A stretch of DNA of 43,160 nt, from positions 1 to 43,160 of the IMG/VR virus record IMGVR_UViG_3300046690_000686; one strand, written 5' to 3'. Made by a program: the position numbers and the translations under genes. Positions 14,028-21,741 of this stretch are shown in pieces. Numbering within the stretch: position 1 is the stretch's first letter; every line of letters begins with the position of its first letter. A model generated the notes under the pieces. The model saw only the letters and a program-made list of their open reading frames with translations, was not told where the DNA came from and made no database searches. This DNA is from a virus.

Positions 14028-15152
14028 GTGAATCGCCCCGCGCTTCCGCCTACCCTGGTCGCCTTCAGTGGCGGCACGCCGCTGTTCTCAGGCGGCGGTG
14101 AGGAGCAGGAAGCCGCAGATCTGACCAAGCCGCTCGACGTCGAGATCGCCCTCACCGGCAGCTACAAGACGCGCGGCTTCGAGCTGGCTGGCAAGCAGTT
14201 CGACGAGATGATCGCAAACCATCGGCGCTCCGGCGTCGATCCCGCCGTCGACCGTGAGCACGAGTCGTGGTTCTCATTGCCGTCGGGCCCCGCGCATGGG
14301 TGGATCAGCACACTACGCGTCGAGACGGCGACCGTGGATGCGCGCCGAAAAGCCCTGGTCGCCACCATCCACCTGAACGACCTCGGCCAGCACGCGGTCA
14401 AGAATGGCCACTACCGGTATGTCTCGATCGGCCTCGACAAGGCCGCCAAAGATCGCCAATCAGGCGAGCCACTCGGCGCCGCGCTCGATCACCTCGCGCT
14501 GGTCAAGAACCCGTTCATTCAAGGCATGCGCCCGCTGTCGCTGGCGCTGTCGTTACGGCTCGGCCGACCGGTCGAGGAGGAGCCCATGGAACAGCTCGCG
14601 CAGCAGCTGCGTCAGGAGCTCGGCCTGTCGGCCGACGCGCCCGAGGAGCAGATCATCGCCGCTCTCGCCGCCCAGCGCGGCAAGGAGCAGGCGCAAGCCG
14701 CCGATCGCGCCACGCTGGCCAACAAGCTCGCCGAGCAGCAGCGCATCAGCGCCCGGCTCGAGGGCGAGCTCGAGCGGCTGTCCAAGGACTCCGACGAGCG
14801 CGCCTCCCGCGAGTGGTGCGCCATCGTCGACCAGGCGGTGCAGGAGTTCCGCCTGACGCCGGCCGAGGCTGCGGAGCACAAGGCGCTCACTGGCGCCGAG
14901 CGCACGGTCACCGCGCGGCTGCTGGCCAAGCGCGTGCCCAACAAGCCCGCGCAGCCAGTGACGACGAATCCGACCACGCCGAGCGGCGGCGCCGGCTCGG
15001 CCAAGGGCACCACGACCGAGGGCCTGGGCGCGGCGCAGCTCGAGGCCATCGACGTCTACAAGAAGGCAAACCCCGACGCCACCGACGCCACGGCGCTCAC
15101 CGCCGTGATCGTCGCCACCCCGGCGCTGTTCGCCACCCCCGTGGAGGGCTAA
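14028..15152 (+). CDS. Head maturation protease/scaffold (Mu gpI-like)
   Basis: The 374-residue protein has an N-terminal protease-like part (DREHESWFSLPSGPAHGWI, then YVSIGLDK and ALDHLALVKNPF), which matches Mu-like I proteins, and a helical, Glu/Gln-rich middle that fits scaffold. An internal ATG near 14586 (PMEQLAQQLRQELG) could give a separate scaffold product as Mu does with gpZ. The GTG start lacks a ribosome binding site and lies after the repeated element. Confidence 0.8.
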   Translation: MNRPALPPTLVAFSGGTPLFSGGGEEQEAADLTKPLDVEIALTGSYKTRGFELAGKQFDEMIANHRRSGVDPAVDREHESWFSLPSGPAHGWISTLRVETATVDARRKALVATIHLNDLGQHAVKNGHYRYVSIGLDKAAKDRQSGEPLGAALDHLALVKNPFIQGMRPLSLALSLRLGRPVEEEPMEQLAQQLRQELGLSADAPEEQIIAALAAQRGKEQAQAADRATLANKLAEQQRISARLEGELERLSKDSDERASREWCAIVDQAVQEFRLTPAEAAEHKALTGAERTVTARLLAKRVPNKPAQPVTTNPTTPSGGAGSAKGTTTEGLGAAQLEAIDVYKKANPDATDATALTAVIVATPALFATPVEG

Positions 15153-15155
15153 CCC

Positions 15156-15545
15156 ATGCCGGGCATCGACCACAAGAACACAACCCTCAAGGCGTACACG
15201 CTCGAGTCCAACCTGCTCAAGGGCCGCGCCTGCAAGACGGGCACGGTCACCGGGGCCGTCACTGCCGTCACCGCTACCACCGACATCGTCAAGGGCTTCG
15301 CTATCGATGACGGCGTCACCGGCGAGAACCGGGCAATCGCGGAGGACGGCGGCCACGTCATGGTCGAGGCCGGCGCGGCATTCTCCGCCGACGTCGACCT
15401 GATGATCGACTCGGTCGGGCGCGGCATCGCCTGGACCGCGGCGGGAGGCACCAACGTCCAGCGCATCGGCAAGGCGCTCGAGGCGGCCACCGCCGCGGGC
15501 GATTACGTGCCGATGCTGCTCGCCGTCACCACGAAGCAGGGCTAA
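15156..15545 (+). CDS. Head decoration protein (DUF2190-like)
   Basis: The 129-residue product is glycine- and threonine-rich with short beta strands (GTVTGAVTAVTATTDIVKGF) and lies between scaffold and capsid, as decoration proteins of Mu-like and related heads do. It probably binds the outer capsid surface and stabilises it. Confidence 0.7.
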   Translation: MPGIDHKNTTLKAYTLESNLLKGRACKTGTVTGAVTAVTATTDIVKGFAIDDGVTGENRAIAEDGGHVMVEAGAAFSADVDLMIDSVGRGIAWTAAGGTNVQRIGKALEAATAAGDYVPMLLAVTTKQG

Positions 15546-15560
15546 CGGAGGACCGGGACC

Positions 15561-16511
15561 ATGGCCAACATCACCCAGTTCTACCGCTCCCCGCTGCTCT
15601 CGAACCTGGCGCTGCGCTGGCGCAACGCCTCGTTCATCGCGGACCGTCTCTTCCCGACGGTGCAGGTGCCCAAGGACCAGTTCGGTTACCTGCGCTTCGA
15701 CCAGGACGTGGCCTTCCGCGTCTACGACGATCGCATGGCGCCGTTCGCGTCGGCGAACCAGGTCGACGTCCTGGCCACCCAGGTGTTCACGCAGATCACC
15801 GACAAGGCGCTCAAGGCGTACGTCGACCCGAAGGAAGAGGCGCAGCTGGGCGACATTTCGGCCCAGGCGCTCAAGACGAACGTGCTCATGGAAGCGATGG
15901 GCCTGGCGAAGGAGAACCGCGCCGCCACCATCCTCCGCGCCACCACCTCATACGTCGCGGGCAACTCGACCACGCTCTCGGGCACCGGTCAGTGGTCCGA
16001 TCCGGGATCCAACCCCAAGAACGCCGTGCTCGTGGCCAAGCGCGGCCTGCTCATCCCCACCGACTCGCGCGTGATCATGTGGATGGGCAAGGACGTCTAT
16101 GACGGCTTGCAGCTGAATTCGGCCGTCATCGCCTCGGTGCAGTACAGCCAGGGCTCGGTCGATACGCGCGACGTCCTGGCGCGCTACCTCCAGGTCGATG
16201 AGATCGTCGTCGGCGAGGCGTGGAGCGCCACCAACAACTTCGGGCAGACGCTCACCACCGGCCGCCTGTGGGGCAAGGATGCGGGCCTTCTCGTCGTCAA
16301 CAACGGAGCGCCGCGGGGCATGGGCCAACTGCCGACGTTCGGCGTCGTCGCTGCGTCCACGGCCGCCGGCGGCCTGTGGAACGTCTACACCGGTCGCGAC
16401 TCCGACCGCGGCACGAAGGAGGGCGTGACCATCGTCAAGGCCGAGGGCACGTACGACTTCATCGTGCAGGCCAACACCCTCGGCTTCCTCTGGAAGAACG
16501 CGGTCCTGTAA
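15561..16511 (+). CDS. Major capsid protein
   Basis: The 316-residue protein follows the scaffold and decoration genes with a good GGAGG site. It has no signal peptide or catalytic motif; the HK97-like features are an N-terminal arm, a long helix around EAQLGDISAQALKTNVLMEA (the spine helix region) and a beta-rich C-terminus. Length and position fit a Mu-type capsid protein that assembles into the icosahedral shell. Confidence 0.85.
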   Translation: MANITQFYRSPLLSNLALRWRNASFIADRLFPTVQVPKDQFGYLRFDQDVAFRVYDDRMAPFASANQVDVLATQVFTQITDKALKAYVDPKEEAQLGDISAQALKTNVLMEAMGLAKENRAATILRATTSYVAGNSTTLSGTGQWSDPGSNPKNAVLVAKRGLLIPTDSRVIMWMGKDVYDGLQLNSAVIASVQYSQGSVDTRDVLARYLQVDEIVVGEAWSATNNFGQTLTTGRLWGKDAGLLVVNNGAPRGMGQLPTFGVVAASTAAGGLWNVYTGRDSDRGTKEGVTIVKAEGTYDFIVQANTLGFLWKNAVL

Positions 16512-16521
16512 GGAGACGTTG

Positions 16522-16995
16522 ATGCCCAAATACATCGTCAAACACGGCCAGCGCGTCTCCCACGGAGACCGGGGCGAGGCCGTCAAGCACTTCGCCAAGA
16601 TGCAGCCGGGCCAGACCTTCGCCAGCTACGCGCCCGCGCCCGTTCGCGACTTCGAGGAGGGCGAGGAGGTCGAGCTGAGCGAGGAAGAGGCCGCGGCCAT
16701 GCCGTGGGCCGTCTCCACGCCGCAGGAATTCGAGGAGCAGTCGTCGCCCAAGGCCTTCATGGATAAGGGCTACACGCGCGACGAGGCCGAGTCGATGGCC
16801 GCTTTGCGCAAGGCCGAGCTCGAGGCGCGTACCAAGGCCCGCCGAGCGCGTGCCGAACGGGGCGCCCTGCCGGGCCCCGCCTCGCTGCCCGGTGGCGGCA
16901 TGGCACCGACCGACGGCTCGACCGAGGTCAACCCGCGCGTGGCCGGCAAGTTCCCTGACGACGCGCACGAGGCGCACAGGAAGCCCACGAAATAG
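16522..16995 (+). CDS. Hypothetical head-associated protein (157 aa)
   Basis: The ATG at 16522 has TAAGGAGA upstream. The product begins with a short beta part (KYIVKHGQRVSHGDRG), then a strongly acidic helical middle (EEGEEVELSEEEAAAMPW) and a basic, Arg-rich stretch. It lies between capsid and the gp36-like gene; a head-completion or linker role is possible, but no family is recognised. Confidence 0.6.
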   Translation: MPKYIVKHGQRVSHGDRGEAVKHFAKMQPGQTFASYAPAPVRDFEEGEEVELSEEEAAAMPWAVSTPQEFEEQSSPKAFMDKGYTRDEAESMAALRKAELEARTKARRARAERGALPGPASLPGGGMAPTDGSTEVNPRVAGKFPDDAHEAHRKPTK

Positions 16996-17040
16996 CACCG
17001 CCGCCACCGCACCGACGTCGAGCAAAGGAGGGGAGGCGAC

Positions 17041-17514
17041 ATGGCCGGATCTACGTACTCGCCGCAGTCGCGCCTCAACCTATCCGACGAGCGGCTGGCC
17101 GAGCTCACCGACAAACCCAGCGCACAGGGCGTGATCGACCCGGCCGTGCTCGACGAGACCTCGCTCGACGCGCAGGACGAGATCGACAACCGGCTGCAGG
17201 GCTCGTTCCCCGTTCCGTTCGTCGCCCCGATCCCACCGACGATCGCCCGCCTGCATTCCAAGATCTGGAAGCGAATCCTCTTCGAACGGCGCGATTCGAT
17301 GCAGGTGCCACTCACCGTCGAGGCCGACTACCAGAAGGCGCTTGCCGACCTCGAAGATCTGGCCACCCCAGGCGGCGGCGGGCGCATTCTCGTGGGGACC
17401 GCGGGCACCGGTAGCGCGCTCGGAGCGCCGTCGGCGGGCTCGTTCTCGAGCGACCCCGACAGCAGCGAGCCGGTGGCGCGCGTGTTCGGTCGCTTCAAGG
17501 ACCGGCTCGGCTGA
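17041..17514 (+). CDS. Head completion protein (DUF1320, Mu gp36-like)
   Basis: The 157-residue product has YSPQSRLNLSDERLAELTDK at the start and an LDEIDNRLQG-type helix (AQDEIDNRLQGSFPVPF), the pattern of gp36-like proteins that sit below the portal. An AGGAGGGGAGG site precedes the ATG. The Gly/Ser-rich C-terminus is disordered. Confidence 0.8.
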   Translation: MAGSTYSPQSRLNLSDERLAELTDKPSAQGVIDPAVLDETSLDAQDEIDNRLQGSFPVPFVAPIPPTIARLHSKIWKRILFERRDSMQVPLTVEADYQKALADLEDLATPGGGGRILVGTAGTGSALGAPSAGSFSSDPDSSEPVARVFGRFKDRLG

Positions 17515-18047
17515 TGGTGTCGCTCGCATTCAGCTTCGATACGAGCGCATGGCGCCGCGCTTTCGAGGGCGGCCTGCAGCGCGCGCGTAGCCTGCGGCCG
17601 GCGCTCGAGGAGGTCGGCAACATCGGCGTGGCCATCACCCAGCGCAACATCGAGGCCTCGGGCGGTCCCATCTCGTGGCCACCTCTGGCGCCATCCACGC
17701 TCATGGCCCGCGCAAGGCACCCCAACGGGCCTGGGAGCGGCTCCGGGCGGCAGGCGTATACGGGCGCCACAGGCGCGCGAGCGCTCACCCAGCGCACCAT
17801 TGGAAGCGCCAAGCCGCTCATCTGGACGCGCGAGCTGATTCGGAAGATCAAGAAGTCCGTCGGCGACAACTACGTCGACTATGGATCGGATCTGGTCAAG
17901 AGCTGGACGCTGTTCTTGGGCTCGCGCCCGGGCAAGAAGCCCGAGGTGCCGGCGCGCAACCCGTTCGGGCGCACCGCCGCGGACAACGCCGCCATCATCG
18001 GCGCCTTCATGCGCCACCTGTTCGGCCACCTCAGGGGGCAGGCGTGA
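17514..18047 (+). CDS. Phage virion morphogenesis protein (Mu gpG-like)
   Basis: The 177-residue protein has ARSLRPALEEVGNIGVAITQRNIEASGGP followed by WPPLAPSTL and a C-terminal NPFGRT; this is the usual order in the gpG/tail-completion family. The long helix includes residues split here as ARSLRPALEEVGNIG and VAITQRNIEASGG. It acts at head-tail joining. The ATG overlaps the previous stop. Confidence 0.85.
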   Translation: MVSLAFSFDTSAWRRAFEGGLQRARSLRPALEEVGNIGVAITQRNIEASGGPISWPPLAPSTLMARARHPNGPGSGSGRQAYTGATGARALTQRTIGSAKPLIWTRELIRKIKKSVGDNYVDYGSDLVKSWTLFLGSRPGKKPEVPARNPFGRTAADNAAIIGAFMRHLFGHLRGQA

Positions 18048-18913
18048 GCATCTTCGACCAGGTGCTCGACGGCATGGTGACGGAGCTCGACCCGCTGCGC
18101 GCCGCCGCGTGGGCGCAGTCGGACCGCTTCACGCTCAAGCGCTACATGGGCGAGAAGTTCAACGTCGAGGATGCGGAGACGCGCGGCGTCGCCGGGCGCA
18201 CGCCGGCGGTGCTGGTGGCGCTGGCGGGCGATCGTCCCGTCCGCACGACCATGGGCGGCCGCCGCGCGCTGAACGAGCTGACGGTGCTGGCCATCTGCGC
18301 CAGCGACAGCCACCGCTCGAAGGACGATCGGGCCGTCGTGCTGTCGATGGTCGCCGACGTCCGCCACCAGCTCGGCGGGCGCCACCTGGGCCTGCCGATT
18401 CAGCCGCTGCGGTACGGCGGCCTCGATGTGGTGGCCGAGCACGAGAAGCTGTTCGCGTACGCAGCACGCTTCACCGCCCGCTATCGGGTCAGCTACGCCA
18501 AGGACCCGGGCGCGGACCTTCTGCTGGCGGCCGATGGGCAGATCGGGCCCCCTCTCGATCCGCTTGTCGGTCCGCCAGCACCTCAGATCACGGTCAACGG
18601 CGTCCCGGGCAGTGCCCGTTACGGCTACGACCTGCAGGTGCAGCGCAGCGGCTCGCTCACGGACTTCGGGCCGTGGGCGGCCGTCCACAACGCCCCGAAC
18701 ACGCTCGGCGGCGCGAATTCGATCCGCGTGACGTGGCCGGCCCAGGCCGGCGCGGTGGCGTACAGGCTCCGGCGGCGCTGGTCGCCGGCGGGCGGGCCGG
18801 TCGTGGGCGCCATCTACACCGGCGCCGCCACCAGCTTCATCGACGACGGCACCGTGGCGGGCAACGGCAATGTTGAACCCGTGCACGGGGTCGCCATCCA
18901 GGAGACATTCTGA
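18044..18913 (+). CDS. Mu gp37-like tail-terminator protein with FN3-like C-terminal extension
   Basis: The first 160 residues have RGVAGRTPAVLVAL and a conserved block LTVLAICASDSHRSKDD like Mu gp37 (DUF1834). The remaining 120 residues look like a beta-sandwich: VQRSGSLTDFGPW, IRVTWPAQAGAVAYRLRR and ATSFIDDGTV match the strand pattern of fibronectin type III. The whole protein is 289 residues, clearly longer than gp37 alone. The extra domain might be surface-exposed. The GTG overlaps the previous stop. Confidence 0.7.
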   Translation: MSIFDQVLDGMVTELDPLRAAAWAQSDRFTLKRYMGEKFNVEDAETRGVAGRTPAVLVALAGDRPVRTTMGGRRALNELTVLAICASDSHRSKDDRAVVLSMVADVRHQLGGRHLGLPIQPLRYGGLDVVAEHEKLFAYAARFTARYRVSYAKDPGADLLLAADGQIGPPLDPLVGPPAPQITVNGVPGSARYGYDLQVQRSGSLTDFGPWAAVHNAPNTLGGANSIRVTWPAQAGAVAYRLRRRWSPAGGPVVGAIYTGAATSFIDDGTVAGNGNVEPVHGVAIQETF

Positions 18914-19137
18914 TGGAAGAGAAGACGGTGGTGGCGGGCGACCACGGCCCGGTGCCGATGGAAGACAACGGCCGGCGCTACATCGACAAGGAGCCGGTGA
19001 CCATCAAGGTCACGGCCTACTACGCGCGCCGGCTCATGTCCGGCGAGCTCGTCGAGGCGCCCGAGGGGCTGGTGCGGTCCAAGAGGGCGCTGGCGGACGT
19101 CGAAGCGCACAGGCACCACCACGACGAGGGGAAATAG
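18913..19137 (+). CDS. Mu gp38-like small tail protein (74 aa)
   Basis: The product has the feature VTAYYARRLMSGELVEAPEG, similar to short DUF2635-type proteins found between gp37 and the sheath in Mu-like phages. The start overlaps the previous stop. The exact role is not known. Confidence 0.6.
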   Translation: MEEKTVVAGDHGPVPMEDNGRRYIDKEPVTIKVTAYYARRLMSGELVEAPEGLVRSKRALADVEAHRHHHDEGK

Positions 19138-19140
19138 GCC

Positions 19141-20631
19141 ATGGGCAAGATCGCACTCCCCACCGAGATCGTCACGAGCGACAAGACGCCGCGCACGGCG
19201 ATCGGCCTCGATCGCACGTCGGGCGCTAAGCAGACCAGCCCCACCGCGCTCGAGGTGCTGCTGGTCGGGCAGATGGTCTCCACCGCCACGGTCGCCGCCA
19301 ACACGCCCACCATGCTGCTACGCGAGGACGACGGCGCCAACTACTTCGGCGCCGGCTCCATGATCGACGTCGCCTGCCGCGCCGCCTTCCTGGCCAACCC
19401 GTTCGTCAAGCTCAGCGCGGTGGCGGTGGCGGATGGGGGCGTGAAGGCCACCGGCACCGTCACCTTCGTCGGCAACGCCGGCGTCTCGACCGCCTTCCGC
19501 ATCCGCATCGCCGGCGTCGAGTACGCGATCGACGTCAGCGCCGCCGACACCCCGACCATCATGGCTGCCGCCCTCGCGGCCAAGGTCAACGCCGACAAGG
19601 CATGCCCGGTGACTGCCGTTGCCGCCATCGGCGTCGTCACCCTCACCGCCGACAACGGCGGCACCGTCGGCAATGGCATCAGGCTGGCCTTCAATAGCGG
19701 CACGCTGACGGGTGGCTTCGACGCGCCGACTTCGCAGGTGGTCACCACCGCCACGCTTTCGGGCGCCACCTTGGCCGCCGGCACCGGCACCGCATCGCTC
19801 ACCAACGCGCTCGCCAGCGCCACCGGCAAGCGCTACCACAAGATCGCCATCCTGCTCGATGACTCGACCGCCGGCGGCAGCGCCAAGCTCCACACGGACA
19901 CCGAGGGCGACGCCGAGCACAGCCACGGCGAACAGTACGTGCAGGTCCTGAACGGCACGCTCTCGGCCGCAACGACGCTGGCGGGCACTGCGAACGCCTA
20001 CCGCGGCGTCCTGGGGGCCATCAACGGCTCGGAGACCTGGTCGGTGGCCATCTGCGCCGCCTTCGCAGCCGCGTGGAGCCGCGAGGAGGTGCCGACGCGG
20101 CCGCTGAACGGCCTGGTGCTGAACGGCGTGCTGCCGCCGCCGATCGCCACTCGCTGGTCCCGCACCGAGACGCGCACCCTGCTCGACAACGGCGTCACCC
20201 CGCTCTACGTGGTGCCCGGCGAGCAGGTGGCGATCATGCGCGCCGTCGTGACCGGCGTGAAGAACACGGCCGGCGACTTCGACTACTCGATGCTGGACGT
20301 CACCAAGATCCAGGGCTTCGACTTCTTCCGCGACAACATCAAGCTGATGTTCGATACGAACTACAGCCGGTCGCGATGGGCGGACTCGGACCCAGACGGG
20401 CTGCTACCCACCGACGTGGCCACGCCCGAGAAGGTGCGCATCGACCTCATCGACGTGGCGCGCGACATGGAAGCGCTCGGCGTCGTCCAGAACGTGGACG
20501 CGGTCAAAGACCAGTTCATCGTTGAGAAGAACGGCACTCACTGCGAGTTCTCGGTGCCCGCCATCATCGTCGACGGCATGCACGAGAAGCTCGGCAAGAT
20601 CGTCAACATCCTGCGCGTGCCGCTGAGCTGA
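19141..20631 (+). CDS. Contractile tail sheath protein (Mu gpL-like)
   Basis: The 496-residue protein follows gp37/gp38 and precedes the tube, the usual sheath position. The C-terminal half has EVPTRPLNGLVLNGVLPP and NGVTPLYVVPGEQVAIMRAV, found in sheath proteins, then a DVARDMEALGVVQN helix. The middle is a Thr/Ala-rich beta insertion. Its presence shows the virion has a contractile tail. Confidence 0.9.
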   Translation: MGKIALPTEIVTSDKTPRTAIGLDRTSGAKQTSPTALEVLLVGQMVSTATVAANTPTMLLREDDGANYFGAGSMIDVACRAAFLANPFVKLSAVAVADGGVKATGTVTFVGNAGVSTAFRIRIAGVEYAIDVSAADTPTIMAAALAAKVNADKACPVTAVAAIGVVTLTADNGGTVGNGIRLAFNSGTLTGGFDAPTSQVVTTATLSGATLAAGTGTASLTNALASATGKRYHKIAILLDDSTAGGSAKLHTDTEGDAEHSHGEQYVQVLNGTLSAATTLAGTANAYRGVLGAINGSETWSVAICAAFAAAWSREEVPTRPLNGLVLNGVLPPPIATRWSRTETRTLLDNGVTPLYVVPGEQVAIMRAVVTGVKNTAGDFDYSMLDVTKIQGFDFFRDNIKLMFDTNYSRSRWADSDPDGLLPTDVATPEKVRIDLIDVARDMEALGVVQNVDAVKDQFIVEKNGTHCEFSVPAIIVDGMHEKLGKIVNILRVPLS

Positions 20632-20644
20632 GGAGCGATGACCC

Positions 20645-21037
20645 ATGGCTGACACCGAAGCTCAGTTCATCGAAAGCAGCACCCTCCAGGTCAACGGCGT
20701 CGACCTGGACGATCTGATCAACGAGGTGGCGGAGCAGGCCGACGCCAACCTCAAAGACGTCAACACGATGAACAAGGCCGGCGAGGTGCGCGGCTTCAAG
20801 CAGGGCAACGTCCGCCTGACCTTGCAGGTGAAGGCCGAGCGCATCGTCGACGTGCGCGTGCCCGACTGGTATGAGCTGATGCGCACGAAGACGTACTTCA
20901 GAATCGCCGTCCGCTACAACGTCGGCAAGCCGCGCAGCTACTTCAGCTGCCGCGTGAACAACATCTCGGAGACGTCGACCGAGGGCGACTCGTCGCTGAG
21001 CCTGACCATCCGCGCCCGCCGCCGCAAGGAAGGGTAA
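20645..21037 (+). CDS. Tail tube protein (Mu gpM-like)
   Basis: The 130-residue product, directly after the sheath, has a beta-strand-rich pattern (NVRLTLQVKAERIVDVRVPD, then SSLSLTIRARRRKEG) fitting a tube protein that forms stacked hexamers. Length is typical. Confidence 0.8.
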   Translation: MADTEAQFIESSTLQVNGVDLDDLINEVAEQADANLKDVNTMNKAGEVRGFKQGNVRLTLQVKAERIVDVRVPDWYELMRTKTYFRIAVRYNVGKPRSYFSCRVNNISETSTEGDSSLSLTIRARRRKEG

Positions 21038-21040
21038 GGC

Positions 21041-21562
21041 GTGCCGAAGGCGTTCCTCAAGCGCATTCAGCCGGCGCGCGAGCGCTGGAAGCTGCTCGAG
21101 TGGCCGTTCGCTGTCGATGGCGAGGATCGGCCCAAGGTCAAGATGTGCGTGCTGAGCCAGACCGAGGCCGAGGCGGCGCACCTGGCGACCATCGACCACT
21201 TCAAGGCGCGCAAGCCGGCCGTGTCGGTGCTCGATCTGCCCTTCGCTGCCCGCGAGCGCGCCGAGATCGTCTTCCGGGCGTACAGCGACGAGGGCGAAGC
21301 GCTGGCACGGAACGTCGATGAGCTCACGGATGAGCTGTCCAAGGATGCCATCCTCGAGCTCTACAACACGTGGTCGCAGTTCCAGTCCGATGTGACCGCC
21401 GCTCCGCACACGTCCCAAGAGATGGACGAGCTCGTGGAGTATCTAAAAAAAAGTGGGGATCCGGCTCGGCTGTCCGGCTTTCCTTCAACCTGGCTGATCG
21501 GGCTCATCACTACTTTGGCAAGCCGGCTGTCCAGCTCGACGCCGGCGAACGAGCATGGTTGA
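21041..21562 (+). CDS. Tail assembly chaperone, short form
   Basis: The 173-residue product is helical and acidic and lies between tube and tape measure, where tail chaperones occur. The reading frame passes an A8 run at 21445-21452. Beyond the run the zero-frame tail (SGDPARLSGFPSTWLIG...) ends after about 35 residues, while the -1 frame continues for 96 more, so this is the non-shifted product. Confidence 0.8.
   Translation: MPKAFLKRIQPARERWKLLEWPFAVDGEDRPKVKMCVLSQTEAEAAHLATIDHFKARKPAVSVLDLPFAARERAEIVFRAYSDEGEALARNVDELTDELSKDAILELYNTWSQFQSDVTAAPHTSQEMDELVEYLKKSGDPARLSGFPSTWLIGLITTLASRLSSSTPANEHG
21445..21453 (+). other. -1 ribosomal frameshift slippery site
   Basis: Zero frame reads CTA AAA AAA AGT. 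The A8-G run lets both tRNA-Lys slip back one base to give AAA AAA AAG TGG. The position between tube and tape-measure genes is that of the classic tail-chaperone frameshift. Confidence 0.75.
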
Positions 21563-21741
21563 TCGCCATGTGGGCCTCGGGGCAGATCCTCGAAGCAGAG
21601 GCGCGCCAGAAGCGCGAGGATAGCGCCGCGGGCGTGCACCGCGTCGGCCTGTCCCCGGCGGCCATCCTGCGCCGCGCCAAGGCCAAGAAGGAAGCCGAGC
21701 GCGCGGCCAAGACGGCGAAGCAGAAGGCGGCGCGCCGGTGA
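21451..21741 (+). CDS. Tail assembly chaperone, -1 frameshift extension
   Basis: In the -1 frame from the A8 run the sequence reads KKWGSGSAVRLSFNLADRAH and continues 96 residues to 21741. It ends in a helical, Lys/Ala-rich tail (AKAKKEAERAAKTAKQ). No good start codon or ribosome binding site of its own is seen, so it is probably made as a fusion (about 233 residues) with the upstream 137. Such G/GT-type fusions bind the tape measure during tail assembly. Confidence 0.75.
   Translation, partial: KWGSGSAVRLSFNLADRAHHYFGKPAVQLDAGERAWLIAMWASGQILEAEARQKREDSAAGVHRVGLSPAAILRRAKAKKEAERAAKTAKQKAARR

Noticed and set aside
14267-15310. 347-codon open frame inside the protease/scaffold gene
   Set aside because: It is a shadow of the gpI-like gene and its decoration neighbour, rich in Arg/Gly/Ala, with no start signal.
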